Shown here: in pieces, positions 52,919-61,332 of the stretch
Position numbering within the stretch: position 1 is the first letter of the stretch
Layout: each line of letters opens with the position of its first letter
Assembly (NCBI GenBank): GCA_031278395.1
Contig: JAITKM010000018.1
Location: 1 to 64,000 of the forward strand
DNA length: 64,000 nucleotides
Origin: Deltaproteobacteria bacterium
Lineage (GTDB): Bacteria > Bdellovibrionota_C > UBA2361 > SZUA-149 > JAITKM01
Direction of reading: 5' to 3'
Notes under the pieces: model-generated
The model's input: the letters and a program-made list of their open reading frames with translations, nothing else
Told to the model about the DNA's origin: nothing
The model's database searches: none
Position numbers and translations under genes: made by a program

Positions 52919-54573
52919 ACTAACTCCTCCTTTATCTGTTTGCTTACGCCTTTTTCTATCCAATAAACGTTACCTAAACCCATCTTTTCTAGTTTGGGAG
53001 CTTTAACAGGAAGATTAACCATCATCCCAACAAAGGATTTAAACTTCATTACACTAAGCGCGCTTAATAATCCTTTGCGCCCGTTAGCGTCTAGCAGCTC
53101 TGCTCCGTCTATAACTACAGCGTCTGAGTTATCTAATATCGCTGCGGCTATCTGTAAGGTTACACGCACGCGAAATTGCTCAGAGGCTGACAGGATAGGG
53201 TAAGGACGCCCTGCGAAATAAATAGTTAAATCACGATTAATAGATACTGTTGCCCAGTTAGCTTTTTGACAGATTTCTTTAAGTGATAAATTAAATTCAT
53301 CTAAACCTCGCTCCATTGCCTGCCTACGGATACCGTTTTCGTCTAATGCATCAACTATGACCTGATTAGTAATTATATTATTATGTAAACGTTGTGATTC
53401 TGTGTATTTCTTAAAGGCTTGCAGCTGCAACTCTATCATACATAGTGCTTCACGCTTAGCATTAATTATATGTGTACCGATTGTTGCGCTGCTTATTGTT
53501 TTTAGTTGTTGCACCGCCTCTTGAGCAGATTTTAGTTTTTGTTCGCTCTTATTAAGAGCAGATTGTCTAAATTCTAGTACCTGTAAAGCTTTTGTCATCT
53601 CATCTGATATTTTATCTATCTGTTGTTTTAATGCTGCTACTTCATCCTTAGACATCGAAGAAGTTTTTTTGAGATATAGACCATGTATAATAACATTTTC
53701 TCCACAATATGGGCATGGAACACCTTTCTCCGGCAACGGTGGTAAAGTTTTAGCTTTAAACTCCAAGCTATCGACATTCTGTTTTGCTGATTGATATAAT
53801 TTTTTAGATTTCAGCAGTGCTGATTGCAACTCGGTAATACTATTAGCTTCCTCTGTTAGTTTAGCTCGGACATCGTCTGAGACTGCTTGCTTGCCTATCA
53901 TATCTTCTAATTCTGAATTTAATAGAGTAATTTGCCCTTGCAATGCCTCCTGTGAACTAGTCTGTAATGATGCGTCCCAACCAAATTCCGGTGTCCAAAT
54001 CTCACCTTTTTTAGAGCCGTATTGTTCGCCTGTTACATAAGCCCATTGTGATTTGAAGGATTTACCTTTTTCCTTTGCGGTGTTTAGTTGCGCTTCCCAA
54101 CCATTTATCTCTATTTGTTTCCATAGAGTATCTATCAATTCCTGTTTAATTCCCTTTTTTAATAATTCGTTTTTAAAATCATCTTTAGTGGGTAGACAGT
54201 TTAGAAGTTTTCTTAAATACTCAACCCTTCTTTTTTCATCCATATCAATTATGGATTCTAACCCAGCCGCAACCGTCGAGGCTTTGGGGGGATTAGTTCC
54301 GTTAGTGCGTAATTCTGCTTTAGGGTAATTAATTTCTGCCGCGCCTTCGTCACCTGAAAGTATTACGTTCGCTTCTATTGAGCCAAGCTTAACAAGTAAT
54401 CCTGCATCTTGTTTTTTTAACCCTAGCGGCATTGTAAGTCCACTCAGAGTAGCGGAGATTGGACGCAGTGCAGAAGATTTTCCCTGGTGATTTTGCCCTG
54501 TTAATAGGGCAATAGGGGCAGCTTTTATTGATATATTTTCCGCCCCCATAAAGTTAGTTATTGTTGCTTTCAT
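52915..54573 (-). CDS. SbcC/Rad50-like ATPase with CxxC zinc-hook-like motif
   Basis: Walker A GQNHQGKSS, CPYCGEN between coiled-coil segments, VVIDGAELLD Walker B-like. Confidence 0.7.
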   Translation of the reverse strand: MKATITNFMGAENISIKAAPIALLTGQNHQGKSSALRPISATLSGLTMPLGLKKQDAGLLVKLGSIEANVILSGDEGAAEINYPKAELRTNGTNPPKASTVAAGLESIIDMDEKRRVEYLRKLLNCLPTKDDFKNELLKKGIKQELIDTLWKQIEINGWEAQLNTAKEKGKSFKSQWAYVTGEQYGSKKGEIWTPEFGWDASLQTSSQEALQGQITLLNSELEDMIGKQAVSDDVRAKLTEEANSITELQSALLKSKKLYQSAKQNVDSLEFKAKTLPPLPEKGVPCPYCGENVIIHGLYLKKTSSMSKDEVAALKQQIDKISDEMTKALQVLEFRQSALNKSEQKLKSAQEAVQQLKTISSATIGTHIINAKREALCMIELQLQAFKKYTESQRLHNNIITNQVIVDALDENGIRRQAMERGLDEFNLSLKEICQKANWATVSINRDLTIYFAGRPYPILSASEQFRVRVTLQIAAAILDNSDAVVIDGAELLDANGRKGLLSALSVMKFKSFVGMMVNLPVKAPKLEKMGLGNVYWIEKGVSKQIKEELV

Positions 54574-54575
54574 TT

Positions 54576-55439
54576 TTATTCCTCCCCCCAGTCACTATTA
54601 TCTCCCTGTTCTGGTTTTGCTTCTGTTTTAGACTCAGGCTCTATAAACTTAGGGATTGACGATGTCGTTTCATTCGCCTTCGAGGGGCGACCACGTTTTT
54701 TTATTGTGATAGCTACTTTATTTTTTTCTAACTCCGCTTCTGCTGTCGTCTCTGGCTCGGCGACTTGCGCCATTTGTAACACTGGAGTTTCTAGTTTGGG
54801 TATTTCAGTTTCTTTTACTTCTATTATATCTATAATTTCTTCATGAGATTGTAACCCGTTTAAAATTTCAGCAACATATCGTTTCCCAAAAAAACTCGCT
54901 GCACGATAGGTAAGCATTAATTCAGGCATTGTTTTCCATTTACTGCCTTCTTTATCATACCAGCCTTCTTTAACTGCCATTTCGATTGTTACGGTTGGTG
55001 ATTTTAGGGTTTCGCCTGTAGCTTTTTCTTTACAATACGCAAAACAAGAAAAATCATGTATTTTAAATGATACTTTCTCATATTTTCCTGTCTGATAATT
55101 TTTATAATTATATTCGACCGTTTTTTCTCCTAAGTCTTTTAGGTCAAAGTTTAAGTGAGTAAATCTCCCGCAGGAATTTATAACTGAAATAATATACTGC
55201 GAACTCCAGCAAGGACGTCCTTTAATTATAAAAAGATTTTGCATTACCATCAAAGGCGAAATGTTTTGACGCATTGCGATATCAAGAGCGATCATCATAT
55301 CGCCCTTATTCTTTTTATAAGTCTCTGGTATAATACTGCTGCCAGAAAGGATGTTTATAATTTCATTAATACTTCCAAACTTGCTAAAAATACCAAGTGC
55401 TTTATTGTTATTTACTACTGTGGATATTTCGTTTTCCAT
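54576..55439 (-). CDS. Putative RecT-like single-strand annealing protein
   Basis: ALDIAMRQNISPLMVMQNLFIIKGRPCWSSQYIISVINSCGRF, MLTYRAASFFGKRYV; gene context. Confidence 0.55.
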   Translation of the reverse strand: MENEISTVVNNNKALGIFSKFGSINEIINILSGSSIIPETYKKNKGDMMIALDIAMRQNISPLMVMQNLFIIKGRPCWSSQYIISVINSCGRFTHLNFDLKDLGEKTVEYNYKNYQTGKYEKVSFKIHDFSCFAYCKEKATGETLKSPTVTIEMAVKEGWYDKEGSKWKTMPELMLTYRAASFFGKRYVAEILNGLQSHEEIIDIIEVKETEIPKLETPVLQMAQVAEPETTAEAELEKNKVAITIKKRGRPSKANETTSSIPKFIEPESKTEAKPEQGDNSDWGEE

Positions 55440-55440
55440 T

Positions 55441-56283
55441 TTAAATCTCCTTATTAAGATTATTAAAATTAATTTTTTTGTGTGATTTACAAAAATCTGT
55501 GCCCCAAGCCGGGCAATAATCTGGCGTGCACATCATGGAGTTAGGGTTAGGTAACCACGCCCAGATATCGCCGTTTTGGCGGAATTTTTGTAAATCTGAT
55601 TTTATTTTTTGAATTATTTGGTAAGCGATAAGTTCCGCTTCTTTGACGCTATATTCAACTATTATAGGCTCTGGCTGAGGCTTAATTATACCAACCCGTT
55701 TTATGTAAATCTCGCCTATTTTATTTATTCCTATTCCGTTAGAACGGCATAGAAGCGAGTAGCATCCATACTGCGCCTGATTAGCACGATGTACTGTGCC
55801 AGTTTTTAAATCCCAAATTTCTCCTTCGGAGCGGATATCAATGTGTCCTGAAATTATAAAATTATCACCAAAATCTGCTGTGTATTCTTCCTCTATTTTT
55901 ACAGCAGTTAAAAACGATATAGCACCTAAAACAGCATGCGCCATCCTGACAGCTTGATTTATTGCATCGTCCTTTTTTCTCGTTGTATCGTCCCAGATTA
56001 CGCCGTAAGCGATACTCTGCTCAATCGATTCGGCGGCTGTCTCACGCATCGGCTGGATATAGTCACAGCCGTCTTTAATTAATAATAAAGCAGTCTCTAA
56101 AGACTTATGCGTTGCTGTTCCGACAGCCGCTCCGATTGAAATTTGTAATTTATTTATTTTAAATCCGTATTGCGCCAGCTCTTTAAAAAACATTTTAGCC
56201 GCAGCACGTCGTGTGCAGTCTGTATAATGAGGTAGGCTCGATGCCCGTATTATCGTTGTTTTTGGATTATTTTCGTTTCCCAT
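55441..56283 (-). CDS. PD-(D/E)XK nuclease, RecB/Cas4-like
   Basis: ISGHIDIRSEGEIWDLKTG, QAQYGCYSLL, C-terminal Cys cluster CTPDYCPAWGTDFC. Confidence 0.75.
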   Translation of the reverse strand: MGNENNPKTTIIRASSLPHYTDCTRRAAAKMFFKELAQYGFKINKLQISIGAAVGTATHKSLETALLLIKDGCDYIQPMRETAAESIEQSIAYGVIWDDTTRKKDDAINQAVRMAHAVLGAISFLTAVKIEEEYTADFGDNFIISGHIDIRSEGEIWDLKTGTVHRANQAQYGCYSLLCRSNGIGINKIGEIYIKRVGIIKPQPEPIIVEYSVKEAELIAYQIIQKIKSDLQKFRQNGDIWAWLPNPNSMMCTPDYCPAWGTDFCKSHKKINFNNLNKEI

Positions 56284-56431
56284 GTTTGTCCCGTTAGCGT
56301 TATAATTAGAACATTATACTATAATTGGTAACATTACAATACAAAATGTAACAAAACGAGAAATAATATTTATTATTTAATTATTATAGTTAGTTATATA
56401 TTACAAAAAATAAAAATAATTTATTGACTAA

Positions 56432-56451
56432 TTGTATCTTATAGGATACAA
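56432..56451. promoter_or_regulatory. Putative autoregulatory operator of the HigBA-like module
   Basis: TTGTATC-TTATAG-GATACAA inverted repeat 3' of TTGACT (56424-56429), 9 nt before the toxin ATG. Confidence 0.45.
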
Positions 56452-56459
56452 CTACAAAT

Positions 56460-56759
56460 ATGATAATTGAGAAAACAGAAATTTTTGAGAAATGGTTAAA
56501 AAGGTTAAAAGATGAGCAGGCTAAAGGTTGTATTAATATTAAAATAAAAAGAATAGAAACAGAAAATTATTTCGGAGATTGTAGGTCAGTTGGTGATGGA
56601 ATTTTTGAGTTACGTATTTTTGTAGGTCCTGGATATAGAATATATTTTTACTACAAAGACGAAAGGGTTATAATGCTGCTTTGTGGTGGCAATAAAAAAA
56701 CTCAAAAAAGAGATATTAAAACGGCAAAACAAATATTAAAAGGAGAATATAAATTATGA
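56460..56759 (+). CDS. RelE/HigB-family toxin (addiction module killer protein)
   Basis: FEKWLKRLKDEQAKGCINIKIKRIE...GPGYRIYFYYKDERVIMLLCGGNKKTQKRDI. Confidence 0.85.
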   Translation: MIIEKTEIFEKWLKRLKDEQAKGCINIKIKRIETENYFGDCRSVGDGIFELRIFVGPGYRIYFYYKDERVIMLLCGGNKKTQKRDIKTAKQILKGEYKL

Positions 56760-57058
56760 AAAAACTAAAAACAACAAAATGGGATATATTAGATTATCTT
56801 GATAACGAAAAGGCAATTGCTGCTTATCTTTCTGCTGCAATTGCCGAAAATAATTTACCAACTTTTATTACCGCAATAGGTGATGTTGTTCGCGCACGTG
56901 GAGTAAACGACATGGCTAAAAAAATGAAAGTCGGCAGGGAAAGCCTTTATAAAAGCTTTTCTGGAAAAACCAAACCAAATTTTGAGACAGTCATAAAGGC
57001 ACTTGATATATTAGGGGTTAAAATCAATGTTCTTCCTAAAACAAAATCGTGTAGATAA
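56756..57058 (+). CDS. HigA-like antitoxin (addiction module antidote protein)
   Basis: IAAYLSAAIAENNLPTFITAIGDVVRARGVNDMAKKMKVGRESLYKSFSG; overlaps the toxin gene. Confidence 0.85.
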   Translation: MKKLKTTKWDILDYLDNEKAIAAYLSAAIAENNLPTFITAIGDVVRARGVNDMAKKMKVGRESLYKSFSGKTKPNFETVIKALDILGVKINVLPKTKSCR

Positions 57059-57060
57059 AA

Positions 57061-57834
57061 TTATGCGGCTAATAGTTCTTTAGATGCTTCTTTTTGAGAC
57101 CATAAAATAGTATTAATATCATATACTTTAAGGGCTTCAGTTGCTTCGTTTGATATATTTTTATCCTCGTCGTTAGCTATAACATAGGCTACTGACTTAT
57201 CCGTACGCATATCTTTAGTATCAAGCCAATCCATAATAAACATACTAGTTGAAGTTTTATTAGGATAATTAATAGCTCTTATTATTCTTTCTGGTGAGTT
57301 GGTTGATCTAGGAATTACGTAATCAAAACGCCTAGAGAATCCAGTTTTACCGGATAATAAAACATCAGGAGTATATCTTATATTAGAATTTTTTAGCCAA
57401 TTTCCAACATTTTCTAAAAATAAGTTTGTAGAATGCGGAGATGCAAGATAATACAAATCATTAATAGAAATAATAGCTTGTAGTAGGCAGTGTTTTTTAT
57501 AGGGAAAATCTTTGATTGTGGCAGCCGTAGTTAGTTCGTTGTTTTTACCTAATTTTATACCAAAACCATTTAAGACAATTTTTAAATAGTCTTTATTTTT
57601 TAAGGTTTCAAGGGATAGTCCAGACGATAATAAATCATTTATTGTTTCCCCGCCGTCATTAAGAATAAAATTTTCTTTTTCCTCGTTCTTAAAGTAGATT
57701 TGAATCGCATCGTTATGTCTGTCTAGATATGGGGTAGTTATTTCAGACCAGCCGTTTCCAACATCCTCAAAGGTTGTTTGGTCTCTTAACCAAATATAAT
57801 AGTTATCAATCATTTTTTGTAATTCTATTTTCAT
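57061..57834 (-). CDS. DUF1828-like protein
   Basis: N-terminal WSEITTPYLDRHNDAIQIYF...FILNDGGETINDL. Confidence 0.6.
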   Translation of the reverse strand: MKIELQKMIDNYYIWLRDQTTFEDVGNGWSEITTPYLDRHNDAIQIYFKNEEKENFILNDGGETINDLLSSGLSLETLKNKDYLKIVLNGFGIKLGKNNELTTAATIKDFPYKKHCLLQAIISINDLYYLASPHSTNLFLENVGNWLKNSNIRYTPDVLLSGKTGFSRRFDYVIPRSTNSPERIIRAINYPNKTSTSMFIMDWLDTKDMRTDKSVAYVIANDEDKNISNEATEALKVYDINTILWSQKEASKELLAA

Positions 57835-58284
57835 ATATGGAAGTTCCTGATTTGCAGTATATTTGGAGGTTTCACTATATGACAGAATTTCATAAAATCC
57901 TCAAATGTTTTATAGAAATCAGATAAATCTGTAAATATTTCCTTAGGTATTTCTATTGCGAATTTATCTAAAAAATTCTCTTTATAAATATGTAAATGAT
58001 TACTACTAAGTTTTTGTCCATCTGGATTTGTATGTGGCGCACTATTAATATCTAGTCTCGCTAAAATAATTACTTTTCGACTTCTTAGGTTATTAGATAT
58101 TTTATTTAGTTTAAATTGATTTTTTGTATAATCAATTATAAATTCCTCTTTTTTATTCTCAGAAATAAAATTTAATGATAATTTACCACCACCTAAATCA
58201 GGTAAAGATATTTTTTTCGTTCTTATAATACTTATTTATTGCTAGTAAATTATCTGCTTCTTTTTGCGACATATTGGCGTTCAT
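57831..58284 (-). pseudogene. Frameshifted DUF6978-like gene coupled to the DUF1828-like gene
   Basis: ATG at 58284 reads MNANMSQKEADNLLAINKYYKNEKNIFT*; removing one A from an A7 run restores a ~150-aa ORF ending ILQIRNFHI* with ATGA overlap. Confidence 0.65.
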
Positions 58285-58294
58285 ATATTATATA

Positions 58295-58870
58295 CTAAAA
58301 ATAATTAACAAATGACCCAATAACACGCCCTAATATTTTTACATCTTTAATTTTCATTTCTGTTTTTATCGTATATTTTTCATTATCGCATTTTATCAGT
58401 GCTTTTTCAGCGATTAAATCAACTTCCACACGCCGAAAACCGTAGTTATCACCTATTGTAGGAATTACGTAGATTCCAGATTTATCAATTTTATTAATAC
58501 CAAAATCCACGAGCACAGAATCATCCGGCTTAAATGTTGGATACATTTCGTCGCCTGTTAGTTTAACCCATTTTGGGATTATTGCGTTGGGAGCTATATT
58601 AATATTAGTAATAATTTTTTCTTCAGAATCTAAAAGTTCCCCAGCGGGAATCTGAAGAGCATTTGCTAATTTAATTACATGTTCATGCTTTGGGTATTTA
58701 ACATGCCCAGTCATTATTTTTCTTAATATCTCGTAAGATACACCAGATTTTTGTGCAAGATCTGCCAGAAGGTCAAATCCTCTCTTTTTCATGTATAGTT
58801 TTAAATTTTTAATTAGTGCTTCTGTTTCTGTTGGTACAGTTTCTTTTTTTAATATTTTTTCCCGTTTCAT
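58295..58870 (-). CDS. CI/LexA-like phage repressor with degenerate S24 domain
   Basis: HTH LADLAQKSGVSYEILRKIMTGHVKYP; VKLTGDEMYPTFKPDDSVLVDFG. Confidence 0.8.
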   Translation of the reverse strand: MKREKILKKETVPTETEALIKNLKLYMKKRGFDLLADLAQKSGVSYEILRKIMTGHVKYPKHEHVIKLANALQIPAGELLDSEEKIITNINIAPNAIIPKWVKLTGDEMYPTFKPDDSVLVDFGINKIDKSGIYVIPTIGDNYGFRRVEVDLIAEKALIKCDNEKYTIKTEMKIKDVKILGRVIGSFVNYF

Positions 58871-58896
58871 AGCCTTCCCGAAGATTTTTCTGATTA

Positions 58897-58910
58897 AATA
58901 TACGTATATT
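58897..58910. promoter_or_regulatory. 14-bp perfect palindrome AATATACGTATATT, operator candidate
   Basis: Direct reading, between the divergent repressor and helicase genes. Confidence 0.4.
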
Positions 58911-58997
58911 AACTATCTTTGTAAATAATATCGCCTCTTTTTTAGGATAATTTAAAATTTTTTGTTCACTTTTATAAACAAAAGGGAATAATTATAC

Positions 58998-59024
58998 TTG
59001 ACTGTTACAAAATAGAACTATAAG
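58998..59024 (+). promoter_or_regulatory. Putative early rightward promoter TTGACT-15 nt-TATAAG
   Basis: Direct reading; predicted start falls at the base of the structured RNA. Confidence 0.5.
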
Positions 59025-59032
59025 GGAATATT

Positions 59033-59099
59033 AATCACGGCGGCTCAATGGTAGCTCCTTTGAGTGCAAGATTTTCCCGATCTTTGTCCGTGATTTTTT
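59033..59099 (+). ncRNA. Three-way-junction RNA with terminal U-run (sRNA or attenuator candidate)
   Basis: AATCACGG/CCGTGATT outer stem; inner CTCAA/TTGAG and AAGAT/ATCTT hairpins; ends TTTTTT. Confidence 0.5.
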
Positions 59100-59123
59100 A
59101 AGGGATAAAATCGAGGGAATGGA

Positions 59124-60560
59124 ATGCAACTTAGAGATTATCAAATAAAAGCAATCGACGACATCAAGCAAGCATTCGCTTCAGGGTTTAGGGCACCGTT
59201 ATTTCAGATGATGTGCGGTGGAGGTAAGACGGCAATTCTCTCTCATATCACAAAGGGTGCAGCGCAAAAACAAAATCACGTATGTATCGTTGTTCATCGG
59301 CAAGAACTAGTAACACAAACATCAGTAGCTCTCGCGCGTACAGGCGTGTGGCATAACATTTGTGCAACTAATAACGTTGTACAGTCTGCTATCAAATCTC
59401 AAATAAAATCTACTGGTAGGTCTTATTATCAGTATGAATCATTTGTAACAGTAGCGTCTATTCAGACGTTAATTCGTCGTATGCACGAATATCCAAGTTT
59501 TAATTTTCTACTACTAGATGAGGCAGCGCATGCCTGCGCTGCAACGTGGACTAAACTAATCTCATATTATCCAAAAGCTAAAATTCTAGGTGTTACTGCA
59601 ACTCCACAGCGCCTTGATGGCAGAGGTTTAGGTGTCGAATCTGGAGGTGTGTTTGACACGCTTATAAATGGACCAAGTGTCAAACACCTTATTGAACAAG
59701 GCTGGTTGTCAGACTATAAAGTTTACGCTCCGCCAAACGATTTAAATTTAGATGGAATAAAAAAAATCGCCGGCGACTACGCTAAAAACGAACTTGTAAA
59801 ACTTGTCGATAAAAATAAAATTACAGGCGATGTAATCGAGCATTATAAAAAAATATGTAACGGTGTCCCATCCATTGCGTTCTGTGTATCGATAGAACAT
59901 GCAAAACATGTAGCGGAGCAATTTAAAGCCGCAGGTTATCGTGCGGCTTGCATTGACGGCAAGTTAGACGATTATACGCGTCGTTCTTACATTGATGCGC
60001 TTGGTTGTGGTGGTTTAAATGTTTTAACCTCCTGTGAGATTATTTCAGAAGGCACAGATATACCTATCGTGGGTGCAGTGATTCTTTTACGCCCGACGCA
60101 CTCTTTATCATTGCATTTGCAACAAATCGGCAGAGGGTTACGTCTATACCAAGATAAAGAATATGTAATAATTTTAGACCACGTAGGAAATATAGCTCGA
60201 CATGGATTTCCAGATGACGCCCGTGAGTGGACATTAGAGGGAAGGTCTTTTAAAAATAAAAAAATATCAGATAAAATTCTATCAATTCGTCAGTGCCTAA
60301 ACTGTTACGCAATATATCCAGCAAATTTAAACATCTGTCCGCAGTGTAAAACACCGCTACAAAAATCAACACGAGAGATTCAGCAAGAAGAAGGACAATT
60401 AATAGAAATTCAGCGCCTACAGGAACGTAGGCAAGCACGAATCGAACAAGGTAGAGCGCAGGCATTAAAAGACTTAATAGAACTAGGAAAGCGCAAGGGA
60501 TACAAAAATCCTTACGCGTGGGCAAAGTATGTTTTTAACGCAAGGATAAAAACGGCATGA
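59124..60560 (+). CDS. Phage superfamily 2 DEAD/DEAH-type helicase
   Basis: QMMCGGGKTAI, LLLDEAAHA, GVTATPQRLDGRGL, QIGRGLR. Confidence 0.9.
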   Translation: MQLRDYQIKAIDDIKQAFASGFRAPLFQMMCGGGKTAILSHITKGAAQKQNHVCIVVHRQELVTQTSVALARTGVWHNICATNNVVQSAIKSQIKSTGRSYYQYESFVTVASIQTLIRRMHEYPSFNFLLLDEAAHACAATWTKLISYYPKAKILGVTATPQRLDGRGLGVESGGVFDTLINGPSVKHLIEQGWLSDYKVYAPPNDLNLDGIKKIAGDYAKNELVKLVDKNKITGDVIEHYKKICNGVPSIAFCVSIEHAKHVAEQFKAAGYRAACIDGKLDDYTRRSYIDALGCGGLNVLTSCEIISEGTDIPIVGAVILLRPTHSLSLHLQQIGRGLRLYQDKEYVIILDHVGNIARHGFPDDAREWTLEGRSFKNKKISDKILSIRQCLNCYAIYPANLNICPQCKTPLQKSTREIQQEEGQLIEIQRLQERRQARIEQGRAQALKDLIELGKRKGYKNPYAWAKYVFNARIKTA

Positions 60561-60967
60561 GATATAGACATAAAAAACGGGCTCAAAACAACTTAGCCAT
60601 AAAATTCTCCGATACACCAGAGGTTAATCTCTTAATAGCGATTATAAAACAAAGTTGGGTTGATGAACTACTACCGACTTACGGCATTTCCCGAAAAAGC
60701 TCAGGTATTAGAAGTAGAAATGATAAAATATCGGCGCATGATTTTTTTTATCACGGCGATTATTTCGGTGAAATCTGTAATGTAATTAATCTCAATCAAG
60801 AGCAATTTATATATTATTTAGAAAAGGTAAAAATAATTTTAAATAACAATAAAAAACTAAGACAGCCGCAAAAAGTTTTAGAAATTTTTAGATTAGTTAT
60901 AAAAAAAATGATTCGTACCCAAAACGATGAAGATAATTATAATTTCCATTTATGCAAGAATCATTAA
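60557..60967 (+). CDS. Hypothetical protein of the replication operon
   Basis: ATGA-coupled ORF. Confidence 0.55.
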   Translation: MRYRHKKRAQNNLAIKFSDTPEVNLLIAIIKQSWVDELLPTYGISRKSSGIRSRNDKISAHDFFYHGDYFGEICNVINLNQEQFIYYLEKVKIILNNNKKLRQPQKVLEIFRLVIKKMIRTQNDEDNYNFHLCKNH

Positions 60968-61332
60968 TTTTAAAAAAAATAATGTTAGCATTAGGGCAGC
61001 TTAAAACTCTCCGTATTTGGCGTAATAATACAGGCGTTTTATGGAGCGGAACAGATATTAAAAAACTAGGTAAGGATATTTATATTAAAAACGCTTATCC
61101 TGTCAGGTTCGGATTAGAAGGCTCGGCGGACATTTTAGGAATTATTGCGCCGGATGGAAAATTTTTAGCAATAGAAGTTAAACAACAAAGAGGTAGGCAG
61201 TCAGAGAAGCAAAAGAATTTTGAGAATATGATTAAATCCTTGGGGGGAGTTTATATTTTAGCACACTCTCCTGAGGAAGCTTTAGAAAAATTAAAAGTTG
61301 TTATTAACGTTAATAAAACAGAAATAATATGA
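60952..61332 (+). CDS. VRR-NUC-domain nuclease
   Basis: RIWRNNTGVLWSG...PVRFGLEGSADILGIIAPDGKFLAIEVKQQRGRQSEKQKNFENMIKSLGGVYILA. Confidence 0.88.
   Translation: MQESLILKKIMLALGQLKTLRIWRNNTGVLWSGTDIKKLGKDIYIKNAYPVRFGLEGSADILGIIAPDGKFLAIEVKQQRGRQSEKQKNFENMIKSLGGVYILAHSPEEALEKLKVVINVNKTEII

Noticed and set aside
59033-59099. Functional phage tRNA
   Set aside because: D-arm-like sequence only; no plausible anticodon arm or TTCGA T-loop, and it ends in a U-run
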